The notes: generated by a model from the sequence alone, not told the origin. DNA of 64,000 nt from an uncultured Rhodopila sp. (GCF_903944925.1 NZ_CAJATU010000110.1:62001-126000); one strand, 5' to 3'. Positions 23,918-33,083 are shown, counted from the first letter of the stretch. Made by a program: numbers and translations.

Positions 23918-25780
23918 TTATGTCACGGGCAGGGGTTCGAGGTTCTGTTCGGCGGCTTGCAGGGTCCACATCCGGGCATACAGGCCGCCCGCCGCCAGCA
24001 GTGCCGCATGGCTGCCACGCTCGGCGATGCGGCCGTCCTGCAGCACGATGATCTCGTCGGCATCCACCACGGTGGACAGGCGGTGCGCGATCACCAGAGT
24101 CGTCCGCCGGTGCGCCACCGCGCGCAACGCCGACTGGATGTCCTGCTCGGTGCGGGTGTCCAGCGCGCTGGTGGCCTCATCCAATATCAGGATGCGCGGA
24201 TCCTTCAGGATGGTCCGGGCGATGGCCACCCGCTGCTTCTCGCCGCCCGACAGCTTCAGGCCGCGCTCGCCGACGATGGTGTCGTAGCCGTCGGGCAGTT
24301 TCAACACGAAGTCATGCACCTGCGCCTGCCGGGCGGCCTGCTCGATCTCCGGCTGAGACGCGCCCGGCCGCCCGTAGCCGATATTGTAGCGGATGGTGTC
24401 GTTGAACAGGACGGTGTCCTGCGGCACCACGCCGATGGCGGCGCGCAGGCTGTCCTGGGTGACGTCGCGGATGTCCTGGCCGTCGATCAGGATGCGGCCG
24501 GCGGTCACGTCGTAGAAGCGGAACAGCAGCCGGCTGATGGTGGACTTCCCGGCGCCCGTCGGCCCGACGATCGCCAGCTTGCCGCCGGCCGGGACGGTGA
24601 AGTTCACACCTTTCAGGATGGTCCGGTTGGGCTGGTAGCCGAACTGCACGTCCTGGAACACGACCTCCCCGGCCGATCCCTCCGACAGGTTCGCGGCCAG
24701 CGCGGCGGCCGCCGGCTTGTCGGCGATTTCCTGCTCGACGCGCAGCAGCGCGAACATCTGCTCCATGTCCACCAGCCCCTGCTTGATCGTCATGTAGACG
24801 ATGCCGAGGAAGTTCAGCGGCTGGTAGAGCTGGATCAGATATGTGTTCACCACCACGAACTTGCCGACGGTCATGGAGCCATCTTCCATGCCCGCAGCGG
24901 CCAGCAGCATGATCAGGGTCAAGGCCGCGGAAATAATCAGCGCCTGGCCGATATTCAGCATGTTCAGCGACACCTGGACGCGCACCGAGGCGCGCTCGAA
25001 CCGCGCCAGCGCGTGGTCGTAGCGCTGCGCCTCATGCGCCTCGTTGCCGAAATACTTCACCGTCTCGTAATTGAGCAGGCTGTCGAGCGCCTTGGTGGAG
25101 GCGTCGTTGTCGGTGTCGTTCATGGTGCGGCGATAGCGGCCGCGCCGGCTGGCCAGGGCGGTGGTGAAGCCGATATAGACGACCACGGCGACGAAGGTGA
25201 TGGCGGCGTAGCGCCAGTCGAACATGTGCCAGATGATGGCGGTGACCATCGCCAGCTCCAGCGCTGTCGGCACGATGTTGAACACCGCGAGGCGCAGCAC
25301 CGACTGCATGCCGGTGACGCCGCGGTCGATCACTCGCGACATCCCGCCGGTCTGGCGGTCGAGGTGGAAGCGCAGGCTGACGGCGTGCAGGTGGCGGAAG
25401 GTGCGCAGTGCCAGCAGCCGCACCGCGCGCTGCGAGACGGAGGCGAACACCGCGTCGCGCAGCTCTCCGAACGCCGCCGCCGACAGCCGGATCAGGCCGT
25501 AGCCGAGGATCAGCAGCATCGGCACGGCGTAGGGTGCGAGCGCCGGGCCGTGCGGCGTCAGCGCGTCGATGATGCGGCCGTAGACCACCGGCACGTAGAC
25601 CGTGGCGACCTTGGCCAGCACCATGAAGATCAGCGCGATCACCACCCTGATGCGGGCGCCGATATTCCGCGCCGGCCACAGATAAGGCAGCAGGGCGGTA
25701 ACCGTTTGCAGGGTGGACCGCTGCACCTGCAGGGCGGGCGGCAAAACCGCCGGTGGCGATCGAACGCTGCTTCGTCTCAT
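23918..25780 (-). CDS. Atm1-type ABC transporter (fused permease and ATPase)
   Basis: About 620 residues make a half-transporter. Six membrane spans occupy roughly residues 40-310 and include the Atm1 signature region LNYETVKYFGNE. The ATPase domain follows with Walker A GPTGAGKST, Q-loop PQDTVLFNDTI, signature LSGGEKQRVAIARTIL, Walker B ILILDEAT and H-loop AHRLSTV. Atm1/HMT1-type proteins export glutathione-linked metal or sulfur compounds and support Fe-S or metal balance. The start near 25780 (MRRSSVR) is preferred because longer starts overlap the divergent NUDIX gene. Confidence 0.92.
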   Translation of the reverse strand: MRRSSVRSPPAVLPPALQVQRSTLQTVTALLPYLWPARNIGARIRVVIALIFMVLAKVATVYVPVVYGRIIDALTPHGPALAPYAVPMLLILGYGLIRLSAAAFGELRDAVFASVSQRAVRLLALRTFRHLHAVSLRFHLDRQTGGMSRVIDRGVTGMQSVLRLAVFNIVPTALELAMVTAIIWHMFDWRYAAITFVAVVVYIGFTTALASRRGRYRRTMNDTDNDASTKALDSLLNYETVKYFGNEAHEAQRYDHALARFERASVRVQVSLNMLNIGQALIISAALTLIMLLAAAGMEDGSMTVGKFVVVNTYLIQLYQPLNFLGIVYMTIKQGLVDMEQMFALLRVEQEIADKPAAAALAANLSEGSAGEVVFQDVQFGYQPNRTILKGVNFTVPAGGKLAIVGPTGAGKSTISRLLFRFYDVTAGRILIDGQDIRDVTQDSLRAAIGVVPQDTVLFNDTIRYNIGYGRPGASQPEIEQAARQAQVHDFVLKLPDGYDTIVGERGLKLSGGEKQRVAIARTILKDPRILILDEATSALDTRTEQDIQSALRAVAHRRTTLVIAHRLSTVVDADEIIVLQDGRIAERGSHAALLAAGGLYARMWTLQAAEQNLEPLPVT

Positions 25781-25825
25781 GCTGCGCATGTGGCATGATG
25801 ATGCCGTCTTGGAAAGGCGATCGGC

Positions 25826-26653
25826 TTGGATCAGCATGCGAAAGAGACGGGATTCCAGCGCCATGTGCGCGCCTGCAACAACGCTGTCTTGCCCGGAGAG
25901 CGGCTGCCGTTCGTGATCGACGGGACTCGTGTCGGCTGGGTCGCGGCTGCCGCGGTGGAGGCGTTAAGCGCATTCCCGGCGATTCGGGTGTCGGCCGATA
26001 CGGTCGAGCTGACCGATCCGGCGGCGCTCGATCATATCGCATCGGCGCTGGCGGAGCGGGGCGTGCTGCGCCGCCGCGGCGAGTTGTTCGACGTCTGCGC
26101 CCGGCCTGATCTGCCGGCGATCTCGCGGGTCGATCGCGGCGCCATTCCGTTCTTCGGCATCCGCGCCGCCGGGGTGCATCTCAATGGCCTGGTGCAGCGC
26201 CCGGACGGACTGCACATGTGGGTCGCCCGCCGCGCCATGGACAAGCTGCTGGACCCCGGCAAGCTGGACCACATCGTCGCCGGCGGCATTCCGGCCGGGC
26301 TCAGCCCGTTGCGGACGCTGATCAAGGAAGCCGGCGAGGAAGCCGCGATCCCGCCGGAACTGGCCAGCCAAGCCGTGCTTGCCGCGTCATTCGGCTATGC
26401 GGCGGAGCGGCGGGAGGGGCTGCGGCGCGACTGGTTGTATGCCTACGACCTGCTCCTGCCGGAGGATTTCATCCCGAATCCGGCGGACGGGGAGGTCGAG
26501 GCGTTCGAACTCTGGCCGCTTGCCCGGGTGTTTGCCGCGGTGCGCGACACCGCCGACTTCAAGTTCAACGTAAACCTGGTGCTGATCGACCTGTTCATCC
26601 GGCTGGGCCTGATCGCCGGACCGGAGGCGGCCAGCCTCCGGGCTGCACTCTGA
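25826..26653 (+). CDS. NUDIX hydrolase with N-terminal DUF4743
   Basis: This 275-residue protein has the DUF4743 region (about 1-115, including RVGWV and FGIRAAGVHLNG) followed by a NUDIX domain whose box reads GGIPAGLSPLRTLIKEAGEE. The KEAGEE part carries the metal-binding glutamates, while the earlier box glutamate is replaced, as in relatives of plant/fungal thiamine-pyrophosphokinase-like proteins. Substrate unknown; a damaged thiamine or other diphosphate is plausible. The TTG start has GGAAAGGCG upstream. Its stop directly abuts the DUF4167 stop. Confidence 0.88.
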   Translation: MDQHAKETGFQRHVRACNNAVLPGERLPFVIDGTRVGWVAAAAVEALSAFPAIRVSADTVELTDPAALDHIASALAERGVLRRRGELFDVCARPDLPAISRVDRGAIPFFGIRAAGVHLNGLVQRPDGLHMWVARRAMDKLLDPGKLDHIVAGGIPAGLSPLRTLIKEAGEEAAIPPELASQAVLAASFGYAAERREGLRRDWLYAYDLLLPEDFIPNPADGEVEAFELWPLARVFAAVRDTADFKFNVNLVLIDLFIRLGLIAGPEAASLRAAL

Positions 26654-27154
26654 TCAGCCTTCCGGGGGCGCCGCGGCGATGGGAATGTCGCGCGAGTCCG
26701 GCTGGTCGCCGAAGCCGGCGCCGCGCGGCTCGTCCTCGTTTGGCTCGCCTTGCCCCTGGCCGTCCTCGTTGCCCTGGTAACTTTCGTTCTGCTGGTAATT
26801 GCGCCGCTGGTTGGCCTGCTGCTGCGGGGCCTGTCCGTTCGGCTGGTTCTGCTGCTGCGCCTGGTTCATGGCGTTCAGGATACGGAAATAATGTTCCGCA
26901 TGCTGAAAGAACGCCTCGGCGGTGACCCGGTCGCCGCCGCTGGTGGCGTCGCGGCCGAGCTGCAGATATTTCTCGAAGAGCTGCTGCGCCGTGCCGCGGA
27001 TACGGATTTCCGGCCCGTTGCTGTCAAAGACGTGGTTGCGGTTGAGCGGCACGTTGCCACCCGAGTGGTGGCGCACGCCACCGCCTGATCCACCACCACC
27101 GCCTCCGCCGCCGCCAGGGCGATGGTTGCGGCCACGCATGCGTTTCATGTTCAT
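26654..27154 (-). CDS. DUF4167 domain-containing protein
   Basis: This 166-residue protein has the alphaproteobacterial DUF4167 layout: a basic start (MNMKRMRGRNHRPGG), a Gly-rich linker, then the conserved GPEIRIRGTAQQLFEKYLQL and AEAFFQHAEHYFRILNAMNQ. A Gln/Asn-rich, acidic tail follows. The function is unknown; the basic and low-complexity parts suggest nucleic-acid or ribosome contact. It lies downstream of prmC as in many Alphaproteobacteria. The start at 27154 is preferred because the longer frame overlaps prmC and is not family-like. Confidence 0.88.
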   Translation of the reverse strand: MNMKRMRGRNHRPGGGGGGGGGSGGGVRHHSGGNVPLNRNHVFDSNGPEIRIRGTAQQLFEKYLQLGRDATSGGDRVTAEAFFQHAEHYFRILNAMNQAQQQNQPNGQAPQQQANQRRNYQQNESYQGNEDGQGQGEPNEDEPRGAGFGDQPDSRDIPIAAAPPEG

Positions 27155-27381
27155 ACTATTGCCGTCGTGCTTTCCCAATTGCCGGCAGACCTGTGGGGCA
27201 ATCGGGTGGTCCGGATAAAGCCTTCCCGGTCCGTTTCCCTGGCCAGCCACGTTCCATCGGCGTTGATCGCGACACGCGAAGGGACTTCTGACGAACCTTC
27301 GCGACCGGGGACGTCTGTCACGCAGCACCCCTGCCACGCCGTCACCGTACACCGCTGGTCCGCCTCTGCCAAACAGTTTTT

Positions 27382-28278
27382 TCAATCACCTATCGGTGAA
27401 AGGACGACCGCCCGCTGGATTCCCGCCAGATCGAGGTGAAGTGAGGCGGCAAAGCCGGCCTGTCGGGCGAGTGCAGCCACTTCCTTGGCCTGTCCGGCGC
27501 CGAGTTCGAGAATCGCGGTGCCGCCGGGCAGCAGGCGGCCGGGCAGGTCGCCCAGGATGGTCCGGTAGGCGTCGTAGCCATCGGCTCCGCCGTCGAGTGC
27601 ACGGCGCGGCTCGTGCAGGGCCACCTCCGGCATCAGGTCGTCGATGTCGGCGGCCGGGATGTAAGGCGGGTTGGAGATCACCAGGTCGAACCGGCCGGCG
27701 ATGGGTTTGGTCCAATCGCCTGCGAGAAACGCCGCCCTGTCGGCCAGCCCAATCCGGATGGCGTTGCGGCGCGCCAGGCCGGCGGCGTCCGGAGCGATGT
27801 CGATGCCGATACCGAACGCGGCGGGAAATTCGTGCAACAGGGCCAGCAGCAGGCAGCCGGTGCCGCTGCCGAGGTCCAAAATCCGTCGCGGCGGCGGCCG
27901 ATGCGCGAAATGCACCAGGGCAGCCTCGATCAGGGTCTCGCTGTCGGGGCGGGGGATCAGGGTGGCGGGGGAGACCTGGAACTCCAGGCTCCAGAATTCC
28001 CGGCGGCCGAGGATGTGGGCCAGGGGCTGGTGAAGCAGGCGGCGGGTCAGGAGGTCGTTGAAGGTCCCGGTCTCCACGCTCCGGTGCGGATCGCGGATCA
28101 GATCGGCCCGGCTGAGGCCGAGGGCGTGGGCGAGCAGTAGGCGGGCCTCGAGACGCGGGTTGTCGGCCAGGTCGCGGAGGCGGCGGGCGCCGTCGTGGAT
28201 GGCTTCGGCGATGGTGGCGGTGCCCGGAAGGCGAACGCTGTCCTGCCCAACCGATGCCGCACCCCGCCTCATCGTCAT
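27382..28278 (-). CDS. prmC: Peptide chain release factor N5-glutamine methyltransferase
   Basis: This ~298-residue enzyme methylates the GGQ glutamine of release factors. It has the PrmC N-terminal helical domain (NPRLEARLLLAHALGLSR), FWSLEFQVSPATLIPRPDSE, the SAM motif ILDLGSGTGCLLLALL and catalytic NPPYIP. The gene directly follows prfA, its substrate gene. Its only usable start codons (ATG 28278, ATG 28272, GTG 28299) all lie within a palindromic repeat, so the first ~12 residues are repeat-derived. No good ribosome site is seen. Confidence 0.93.
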   Translation of the reverse strand: MTMRRGAASVGQDSVRLPGTATIAEAIHDGARRLRDLADNPRLEARLLLAHALGLSRADLIRDPHRSVETGTFNDLLTRRLLHQPLAHILGRREFWSLEFQVSPATLIPRPDSETLIEAALVHFAHRPPPRRILDLGSGTGCLLLALLHEFPAAFGIGIDIAPDAAGLARRNAIRIGLADRAAFLAGDWTKPIAGRFDLVISNPPYIPAADIDDLMPEVALHEPRRALDGGADGYDAYRTILGDLPGRLLPGGTAILELGAGQAKEVAALARQAGFAASLHLDLAGIQRAVVLSPIGD

Positions 28279-28361
28279 GGCCGGGCGTGTCCCGGCCACC
28301 TTCGCACCACTGCTGAAGCGCAGATGACCGGGACACGCCCGGCCATGACGATGAGGCGGGG
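28262..28361. repeat. Palindromic element between prfA and prmC
   Basis: The 76-bp core (28274-28349) is related to the element inside the GT-C gene. It starts GTCATGGCCGGGCGTGTCCC and ends with the reverse complement. It is extended by a 12-bp inverted repeat (CCCCGCCTCATC/GATGAGGCGGGG). It lies 11 bp after the prfA stop and includes every usable prmC start. Confidence 0.85.
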
Positions 28362-28372
28362 GTCTTCGACCC

Positions 28373-29428
28373 TCATTCCTCGGCCGACAGCCGTGCCGCC
28401 TGGTCTTCGGCGGTCAGCGCGTCGATGAACTCGTCCAGATCGCCCTGCATCACGCGGTCGATCTTATACAGCGTCAGATTGATCCGGTGGTCCGATACCC
28501 GGCCCTGCGGGAAGTTGTAGGTCCGGATCCGCTCGCTGCGGTCCCCAGTGCCGACCTGGGATTTCCTGTCGGCGGAGCGGGTGGCGTGCAGGGAGGCGCG
28601 CTGCTGCTCGTACATGCGCGCGCGCAGGATCTTCATCGCCTTGGCGCGGTTCTTGTGCTGGCTGCGCTCCTCCTGCATCGCCACGACGATGCCGGTGGGC
28701 AGATGGGTGATGCGCACGGCGCTGTCGGTCTTGTTGACGTGCTGGCCGCCGGCGCCGGAGGCGCGGTAGATGTCGATGCGCAGATCGCCCTCGTTGATCT
28801 GGACGTCCACCTCTTCGGCTTCCGGCAGCACCGCGACCGTCACCGTCGAGGTGTGGATGCGGCCCTGGCTTTCCGTCGCCGGGACGCGCTGCACCCGGTG
28901 CACGCCGGATTCATACTTCAGCCGGGCGAACACGTTGCGGCCGGTGACTTCCGCCGTGGCTTCCTTGATGGCGCCGAGGCCGGTGTCGCCGTATTCCAGG
29001 ATCTCGAACTTCCAGCCTTTGGCCTCGGCGTATTTCTGGTACATCCCGAACAGCTCGGCGGCGAACAGCCCGGCTTCGTCGCCGCCCGCCGCGGGGCGGA
29101 TTTCCAGGATGGCGGAGCGGGCGTCGGCCTCGTCCTTCGGCAGCAGGGCCAGGCGGATTTCGTGCTCCAGCGCCGGGATCTGCTCCTTCAGTTCGTACAG
29201 TTCGGCTTCCGCCAGGTCCTTCATCTCCGGATCTTCCAGCAGCGATTCCGCCTCCGACCGCGCACGTTCGGCGGTGCGCAGATCGCCGATGCGGGCCACC
29301 ACGGGTTCGATGTCGGACAGTTCCTTCGACGCCTTGACGTAGGCCTCGCCGGTGATGCCTTCGGACAGCAGCGCCCTGAGTTCCTCGGCGCGGGCGGCGA
29401 TGCGGTCGAGCTTGAGCGCCAGACTCAT
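28373..29428 (-). CDS. prfA: Peptide chain release factor 1
   Basis: This 351-residue protein recognises UAA and UAG and triggers peptide release. The PxT recognition motif is in [17 protein letters not shown], and the catalytic loop is [18 protein letters not shown]. Length and motif order are standard. It overlaps the hisS stop by 4 bp (29425-29428) and is followed by prmC. The operon order is hisS, prfA, prmC. Confidence 0.98.
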   Translation of the reverse strand: MSLALKLDRIAARAEELRALLSEGITGEAYVKASKELSDIEPVVARIGDLRTAERARSEAESLLEDPEMKDLAEAELYELKEQIPALEHEIRLALLPKDEADARSAILEIRPAAGGDEAGLFAAELFGMYQKYAEAKGWKFEILEYGDTGLGAIKEATAEVTGRNVFARLKYESGVHRVQRVPATESQGRIHTSTVTVAVLPEAEEVDVQINEGDLRIDIYRASGAGGQHVNKTDSAVRITHLPTGIVVAMQEERSQHKNRAKAMKILRARMYEQQRASLHATRSADRKSQVGTGDRSERIRTYNFPQGRVSDHRINLTLYKIDRVMQGDLDEFIDALTAEDQAARLSAEE

Positions 29429-30660
29429 CGCAGCCGCGCGGGTATCTGATCGAACGCGACCGCCTCCTGTGTGCCGGTTTGCAGGTCCTTCACCTGCGCC
29501 ACACCGGCGGCGATGTCGGTGTCGCCGAGGATCACCGCGGCACGCGCGCCGGTGCGGTTGGCGCGCTCCATCCGCCGCTTGAGGTTGCCGCGGTAGGCCA
29601 TCTCGGCGCGGATGCCCTCGGCGCGCAGGGCTTGCAGGATGTCGATGGCGGCGGCTTCCGCGGCGTCGCCGATGGGGATCACGGCGACCGGCGACGGGGC
29701 AGGGGGGGCGGCGTCCATCAGCATGGCCAGACGCTCGATCCCGGCGGCCCAGCCGACGGCGGGGGTGGCGGGACCGCCCATTTCCTGCACCAGCCCGTCA
29801 TAGCGTCCGCCGGCCATCACCGTGCCCTGGGCGCCGAGCTTGGAGGTGACGAACTCGAACGCGGTGTGGCCGTAGTAATCCAGGCCGCGGACGATGCGGG
29901 GGTTTTCGACGAACGGCACGCCGAAGCGGGTCAGGTGGTCCTGCAGCTTCGCGTAGAACGAAGCGGCGGCTTCGGTCAGATAGGGCTGGATCGTCGGCGC
30001 GTTGGCGACGATGCGGCGGTCTTTGTCGTCCTTGCTGTCCAGGATGCGCATCGGGTTGCGCTCCAGCCGGTTCAGGCTGTCCTCCGACAGGCCGGCGCGG
30101 TGTTCGGTGAAGTAGGCGACCAGGGCGTCGCGGTAGGCGTCGCGGCTCTCCTTGTCGCCGAGGGTGTTGAGTTCCAGCACCGTATCGCCCGCGACGCCGA
30201 GCGCTTGCAGGATCGACCAGCCGCAGGCGATCACCTCGGCATCCGCCAGCGGTTCGGCGGGGCCAATCAGCTCGGTGCCAATCTGGTGGAACTGGCGGTA
30301 GCGGCCTTTTTGCGGGCGCTCGTAGCGGAACATCGGGCCGGCGTAGAAGACTTTCTGCGGCAGCGACTGGGTCAGACCGTTGGTCACCAGCGCGCGGCAC
30401 ACCCCCGCGGTGCCTTCCGGCCGCAGGGTCAGCGAGTCGCCGCCGCGGTCGGGGAAAGTGTACATCTCCTTCATCACGACGTCGGAGGTTTCGCCGAGGG
30501 TGCGGGCGAAGACGCGGGTGTCCTCGAAGATCGGGGTTTGCCATTCGTCGAAGCCGTAGCTGGCGGCGACGCGCCGGGCGGTCTCGGCGACGCGGTGGAA
30601 GCGGCGCTGGTCCTCTCCGATGAGGTCGCGGGTGCCGCGGACGGGTTGGAGGTCGGTCAC
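29425..30660 (-). CDS. hisS: Histidyl-tRNA synthetase
   Basis: This 411-residue class II synthetase charges tRNA-His. Visible motifs are [13 protein letters not shown] at the start, motif 2 [19 protein letters not shown], the histidine-A motif [11 protein letters not shown] and motif 3 [10 protein letters not shown]. The C-terminal anticodon-binding domain ends the protein. The first gene of the hisS-prfA-prmC series, it is followed in this orientation by prfA with a coupled start. Confidence 0.97.
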   Translation of the reverse strand: MTDLQPVRGTRDLIGEDQRRFHRVAETARRVAASYGFDEWQTPIFEDTRVFARTLGETSDVVMKEMYTFPDRGGDSLTLRPEGTAGVCRALVTNGLTQSLPQKVFYAGPMFRYERPQKGRYRQFHQIGTELIGPAEPLADAEVIACGWSILQALGVAGDTVLELNTLGDKESRDAYRDALVAYFTEHRAGLSEDSLNRLERNPMRILDSKDDKDRRIVANAPTIQPYLTEAAASFYAKLQDHLTRFGVPFVENPRIVRGLDYYGHTAFEFVTSKLGAQGTVMAGGRYDGLVQEMGGPATPAVGWAAGIERLAMLMDAAPPAPSPVAVIPIGDAAEAAAIDILQALRAEGIRAEMAYRGNLKRRMERANRTGARAAVILGDTDIAAGVAQVKDLQTGTQEAVAFDQIPARLR

Positions 30661-30727
30661 GTGTGGTCCTTGGTCCTTGATCCCGGTCTTATATAGGCGC
30701 GCGACCGGGCGGCAAGGACTTCGGGGA

Positions 30728-30988
30728 TCAGGCGTCGATGCCGCGGGCCTTGAGCCAGTGGCCGAGGGAGAACAGCGCGGCGCGGTCCGCGGCGGCGGGT
30801 TTGGCCTTCAACCGTTGGACGTGGTCCGCGACGACGGCGGCAAGCGGTTGGCCGGAGCGGCGGGCGGCGACGAGATCGGGGAGAAGGCGGCGGTCCAGTG
30901 CCCAGACGTCGAACTCGGCATCGGTAAAGCCGAGGTATTCGGACAGAGGCCGTTGTTCCGCTTCGCCGGTATTGTGCCAATCGCTCAC
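30728..30988 (-). pseudogene. Antitoxin-like gene of E3-type module 1, N-terminally broken
   Basis: This reading frame is homologous to the antitoxin of module 2: YLGFTDAEFDVWALDRRLLP aligns with FLGMTGDEYAVWVMDARALP. The ancestral frame should start at GTG 31072 and include SFFDLF, but its third codon is TAG (31064-31066). Only a GTG at 30988 could still give an 86-residue product. That would lack the SFFDLYARGEV segment kept in modules 2 and 3. Confidence 0.65.
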
Positions 30989-31064
30989 AAAATCTGCAAA
31001 CTCGGGCAGACTGGCCCTTCCGGCCGCGAAGAGGTCGAAGAACGAGGCGGGTTTGGTCTGAACC

Positions 31065-31298
31065 TAAGACACGGATGCGCCTTCCTTTCACGCCGGGTTT
31101 TATCAGCCGGCCATCCAACGGATCGTATACGCCATAGTGCTCGCCGCGCAGGGTAAACCCTTCGATTTCGCCATGAAGTGAGTCCCACGTGTACAAGAGG
31201 TCTCTCGCCGGGTCGCGCCATCGGCGTTCACCGCAGATGTAGCCAAGCTACTCGCAGACGTCGAGGTAACCTGGTCGAGGGATCGGCTTGCGGCCCAA
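31065..31298 (-). pseudogene. Colicin E3-type nuclease toxin of module 1, amber-interrupted
   Basis: Leftward translation from about 31298 gives LGRKPIPRPGYLDVCE, then TAG at 31248-31250, then LGYICGERRWRDPARDLLY and TWDSLHGEIEGF. The catalytic Asp, His and Glu of the colicin E3 rRNase pattern (WDS.HGE.E) are intact. The intact module 3 has Tyr at the TAG position. The normal stop is also lost, so the frame reads on across the antitoxin region. Confidence 0.75.
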
Positions 31299-31419
31299 AC
31301 GACGCCGCCGCGATGGCTGGCGTCTTCAGGATGCGGGTTGGAGGTTAATATTCGGCTAACGGGCGGGGAAATTTCTACGCGTCAGGCTTCGATGCGCCCC
31401 AACCCCGAACCCCGGTTCG

Positions 31420-31761
31420 TCACGCGCCGCCCTTGCGCGCCAACCAATGCGACAATGCGTGGATTACACTGCCGTCCGCGGTCTGCCCCTCAGCCTGCAT
31501 GCCGGCGACGTAGCCGCGAACCATCTCCCGCAGGTCCTGGTTCGTGCGCCGCGCCTCCAGAATGACGGGCAACGCCCGCGCATCCATGACCCAAACGGCA
31601 TATTCGTCGCCGGTCATGCCCAGGAACGCAGACAACGGGACATCCTCGGCTCCGGCACCCTCGTGCCAGGCATCCACGAAATCGTCGATCGCGTCCTCGG
31701 AGACTTCGCCCCGGGCGTAGAGGTCGAAAAACGAGGCGGTGGCGTTCCGGACGTCAGACAC
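31420..31761 (-). CDS. Putative antitoxin of E3-type module 2
   Basis: This 113-residue acidic protein has SFFDLYARGEVSEDAIDDFV, FLGMTGDEYAVWVMDARALP and a helical C-terminus. It is paralogous to the small proteins of modules 1 and 3. The GTG start (31761) overlaps the toxin stop by 8 bp, a coupling typical of TA pairs. I infer that it neutralises the E3-type nuclease encoded just upstream. It appears intact although its toxin is interrupted. Confidence 0.7.
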   Translation of the reverse strand: MSDVRNATASFFDLYARGEVSEDAIDDFVDAWHEGAGAEDVPLSAFLGMTGDEYAVWVMDARALPVILEARRTNQDLREMVRGYVAGMQAEGQTADGSVIHALSHWLARKGGA

Positions 31762-32026
31762 GGATGCGTCTCGGAATTCGGGCTTCCTTGATCATGACGC
31801 CGGTTATCGCATCCAACACGCCGATGTGGCGACCGCGAAGATCGAACGTTTCTATTTCGCCATGAAGCAAATCCCAAGTCAGCAATCGGCGAGCCGCTGA
31901 ATCGCGCCACCTGCGCTCACCCTAGCGGTAGCCAAGGTAGTGGCATGTGTCGAAGTAGCTCGGTCGAGGGATTGGCTTGCGGCCCAAACGACGCCTCCGG
32001 GGTGCGTGCGGCGTCAGGGTGGGCAT
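31754..32026 (-). pseudogene. Colicin E3-type nuclease toxin of module 2, amber-interrupted
   Basis: From ATG 32026 the frame reads ...RRRLGRKPIPRPSYFDTCHY then LGYR, a TAG at codon 35 (31922-31924), then GERRWRDSAARRLLTWDLLH and GEIETFDLRGRHIGVLD, ending RRIRV-stop. Everything except the TAG matches a complete ~90-residue free-standing E3-type cytotoxic domain, with Asp, His and Glu of the active site kept. It is either a recent null mutant or a sequencing error. Confidence 0.75.
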
Positions 32027-32157
32027 CGAAAGGTTGATTTTCCGTTAACGGGGGGATCGTCGGCGGCCGCAGCGGCGGCGCACACGTTGCGGATTTGAAC
32101 CGACGGCGCGATGGGGCATGAATCTCGGAGATTTCGGAGGCTTCGCCGTGGGGCGGG

Positions 32158-32391
32158 GTGTGCGCGTTTTCCCCGGACGGAAGCCGCCTCGTCTCGGGGT
32201 CCGGCGACACCACGCTGCGGGTTTGGGGTGCGGCGAGCGGCGACTGCCTGCTGACGCTGCGCGGCCATGCGAGTCCGGTGTGGGCCTGTGGGTTCTCCCC
32301 GGACGGATGCCGCATCGTCTCGGGGTCCAATGACGGCTCGCCGAGGCTTTGGAACGCGGCGACCGGCGAAACAGTCGGCTTCCGGGCCCAC
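32158..32391 (+). pseudogene. WD40-repeat remnant
   Basis: Two consecutive WD40 blades can be read: FSPDGSRLVSGSGDTTLRVW followed by a GH dipeptide segment, and FSPDGCRIVSGSNDGSPRLW. No start region, further blades or partner domain remain, and the frame soon enters unrelated sequence antisense to module 3. It is a leftover of a larger WD40 protein inside the TA island. Confidence 0.55.
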
Positions 32392-32440
32392 ATGCCCAGC
32401 CACTGCGGTATCGCGTCCGCCAATGACGGCCTAAGCCCAA

Positions 32441-32821
32441 TCACCCAACCGTCGCCGCAGCCTCCCGCGCCCGCCGATCCAGCCAGCCGCGCAGCCCGCG
32501 CGTCACCGTGCCATCAACCGGCCCATCAGCGCGATCAAGCGAGGCGAGGCGATCCTCGACCGCCCCGTCCAGAGTCTGCCCGCTCCTCCGAGCCTCCAGG
32601 ATCAAGGGCAGCGCATCAGCGTCATACACCCAAACCTGATACTCCGGCAGGCTCAGCCCGAGCCACGCGTGCAACTCCCGCCCCCCCACCGAGGGATCAT
32701 CGTGCCAGCGGCCAATCCAATCATCGATCGCCTCCGCCGGAACAGCGCCGCGGGCGTACAGATCGAAGAACGACGCCCCACGGGCATCGATCCCGAGATC
32801 AAACTTCGATCCGTCGTCCAT
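32441..32821 (-). CDS. Putative antitoxin of E3-type module 3
   Basis: This 126-residue protein is paralogous to the module 2 antitoxin (GASFFDLYARGAVPAEAIDD, GLSLPEYQVWVYDADALPLI). ATG 32821 has AAGGGA about 7 bp upstream and overlaps the toxin 3' end by 23 bp, so translation of the two is coupled. It is inferred to bind and block the E3-type nuclease of the same module. It resembles no known colicin immunity protein by eye. Confidence 0.7.
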   Translation of the reverse strand: MDDGSKFDLGIDARGASFFDLYARGAVPAEAIDDWIGRWHDDPSVGGRELHAWLGLSLPEYQVWVYDADALPLILEARRSGQTLDGAVEDRLASLDRADGPVDGTVTRGLRGWLDRRAREAAATVG

Positions 32822-33083
32822 TGACCGGTCCCTTCCGCCAATCGCCATTCGCATCCAATACGGCTACATGCCGCCCGCGCAAATCAAATACCTCAATCTC
32901 CCCATGAAAGCTATCCCAAGTAAACAGACGCTTGCCGCTCCTGCTGCGCCAAGTCCTGTTCCCGTTCACAAACCCGAGATACTCGCAATCATCGAGATAA
33001 CTCGGTCGAGGGATCGGCCACCGGCCCAATCCCAGCCTCCGTGCTCCTGAAGTATTTTCAGGATGCCCGGACAAGGTTAACAT
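32799..33083 (-). CDS. Free-standing colicin E3-type 16S rRNase toxin (module 3, intact)
   Basis: This 94-residue protein is essentially only the cytotoxic domain of colicin E3/pyocin S6-type rRNases: GRWPIPRPSYLDD, then RLFTWDSFHGEIEVFDLRG, then KGPVNGRRIEV. The catalytic Asp, His and Glu pattern of colicin E3 (WDSQHGELE) is conserved. There is no receptor-binding or translocation part, so it should act inside its own cell as a toxin of a TA pair. GGGAG abuts ATG 33083; a TTG at 33074 would have better spacing. It starts 12 bp after the MNT gene. Confidence 0.8.
   Translation of the reverse strand: MLTLSGHPENTSGARRLGLGRWPIPRPSYLDDCEYLGFVNGNRTWRSRSGKRLFTWDSFHGEIEVFDLRGRHVAVLDANGDWRKGPVNGRRIEV

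Noticed and set aside
25790-25864. Longer N-terminus of the ABC transporter up to 25864
   Set aside because: It would overlap the divergent NUDIX start and adds residues not typical of Atm1-type proteins.
31064-31924. Natural amber suppression of the TA modules
   Set aside because: No suppressor tRNA is visible; the odd tRNA at 2162 does not have a CTA anticodon. Mutation or sequence error is simpler.
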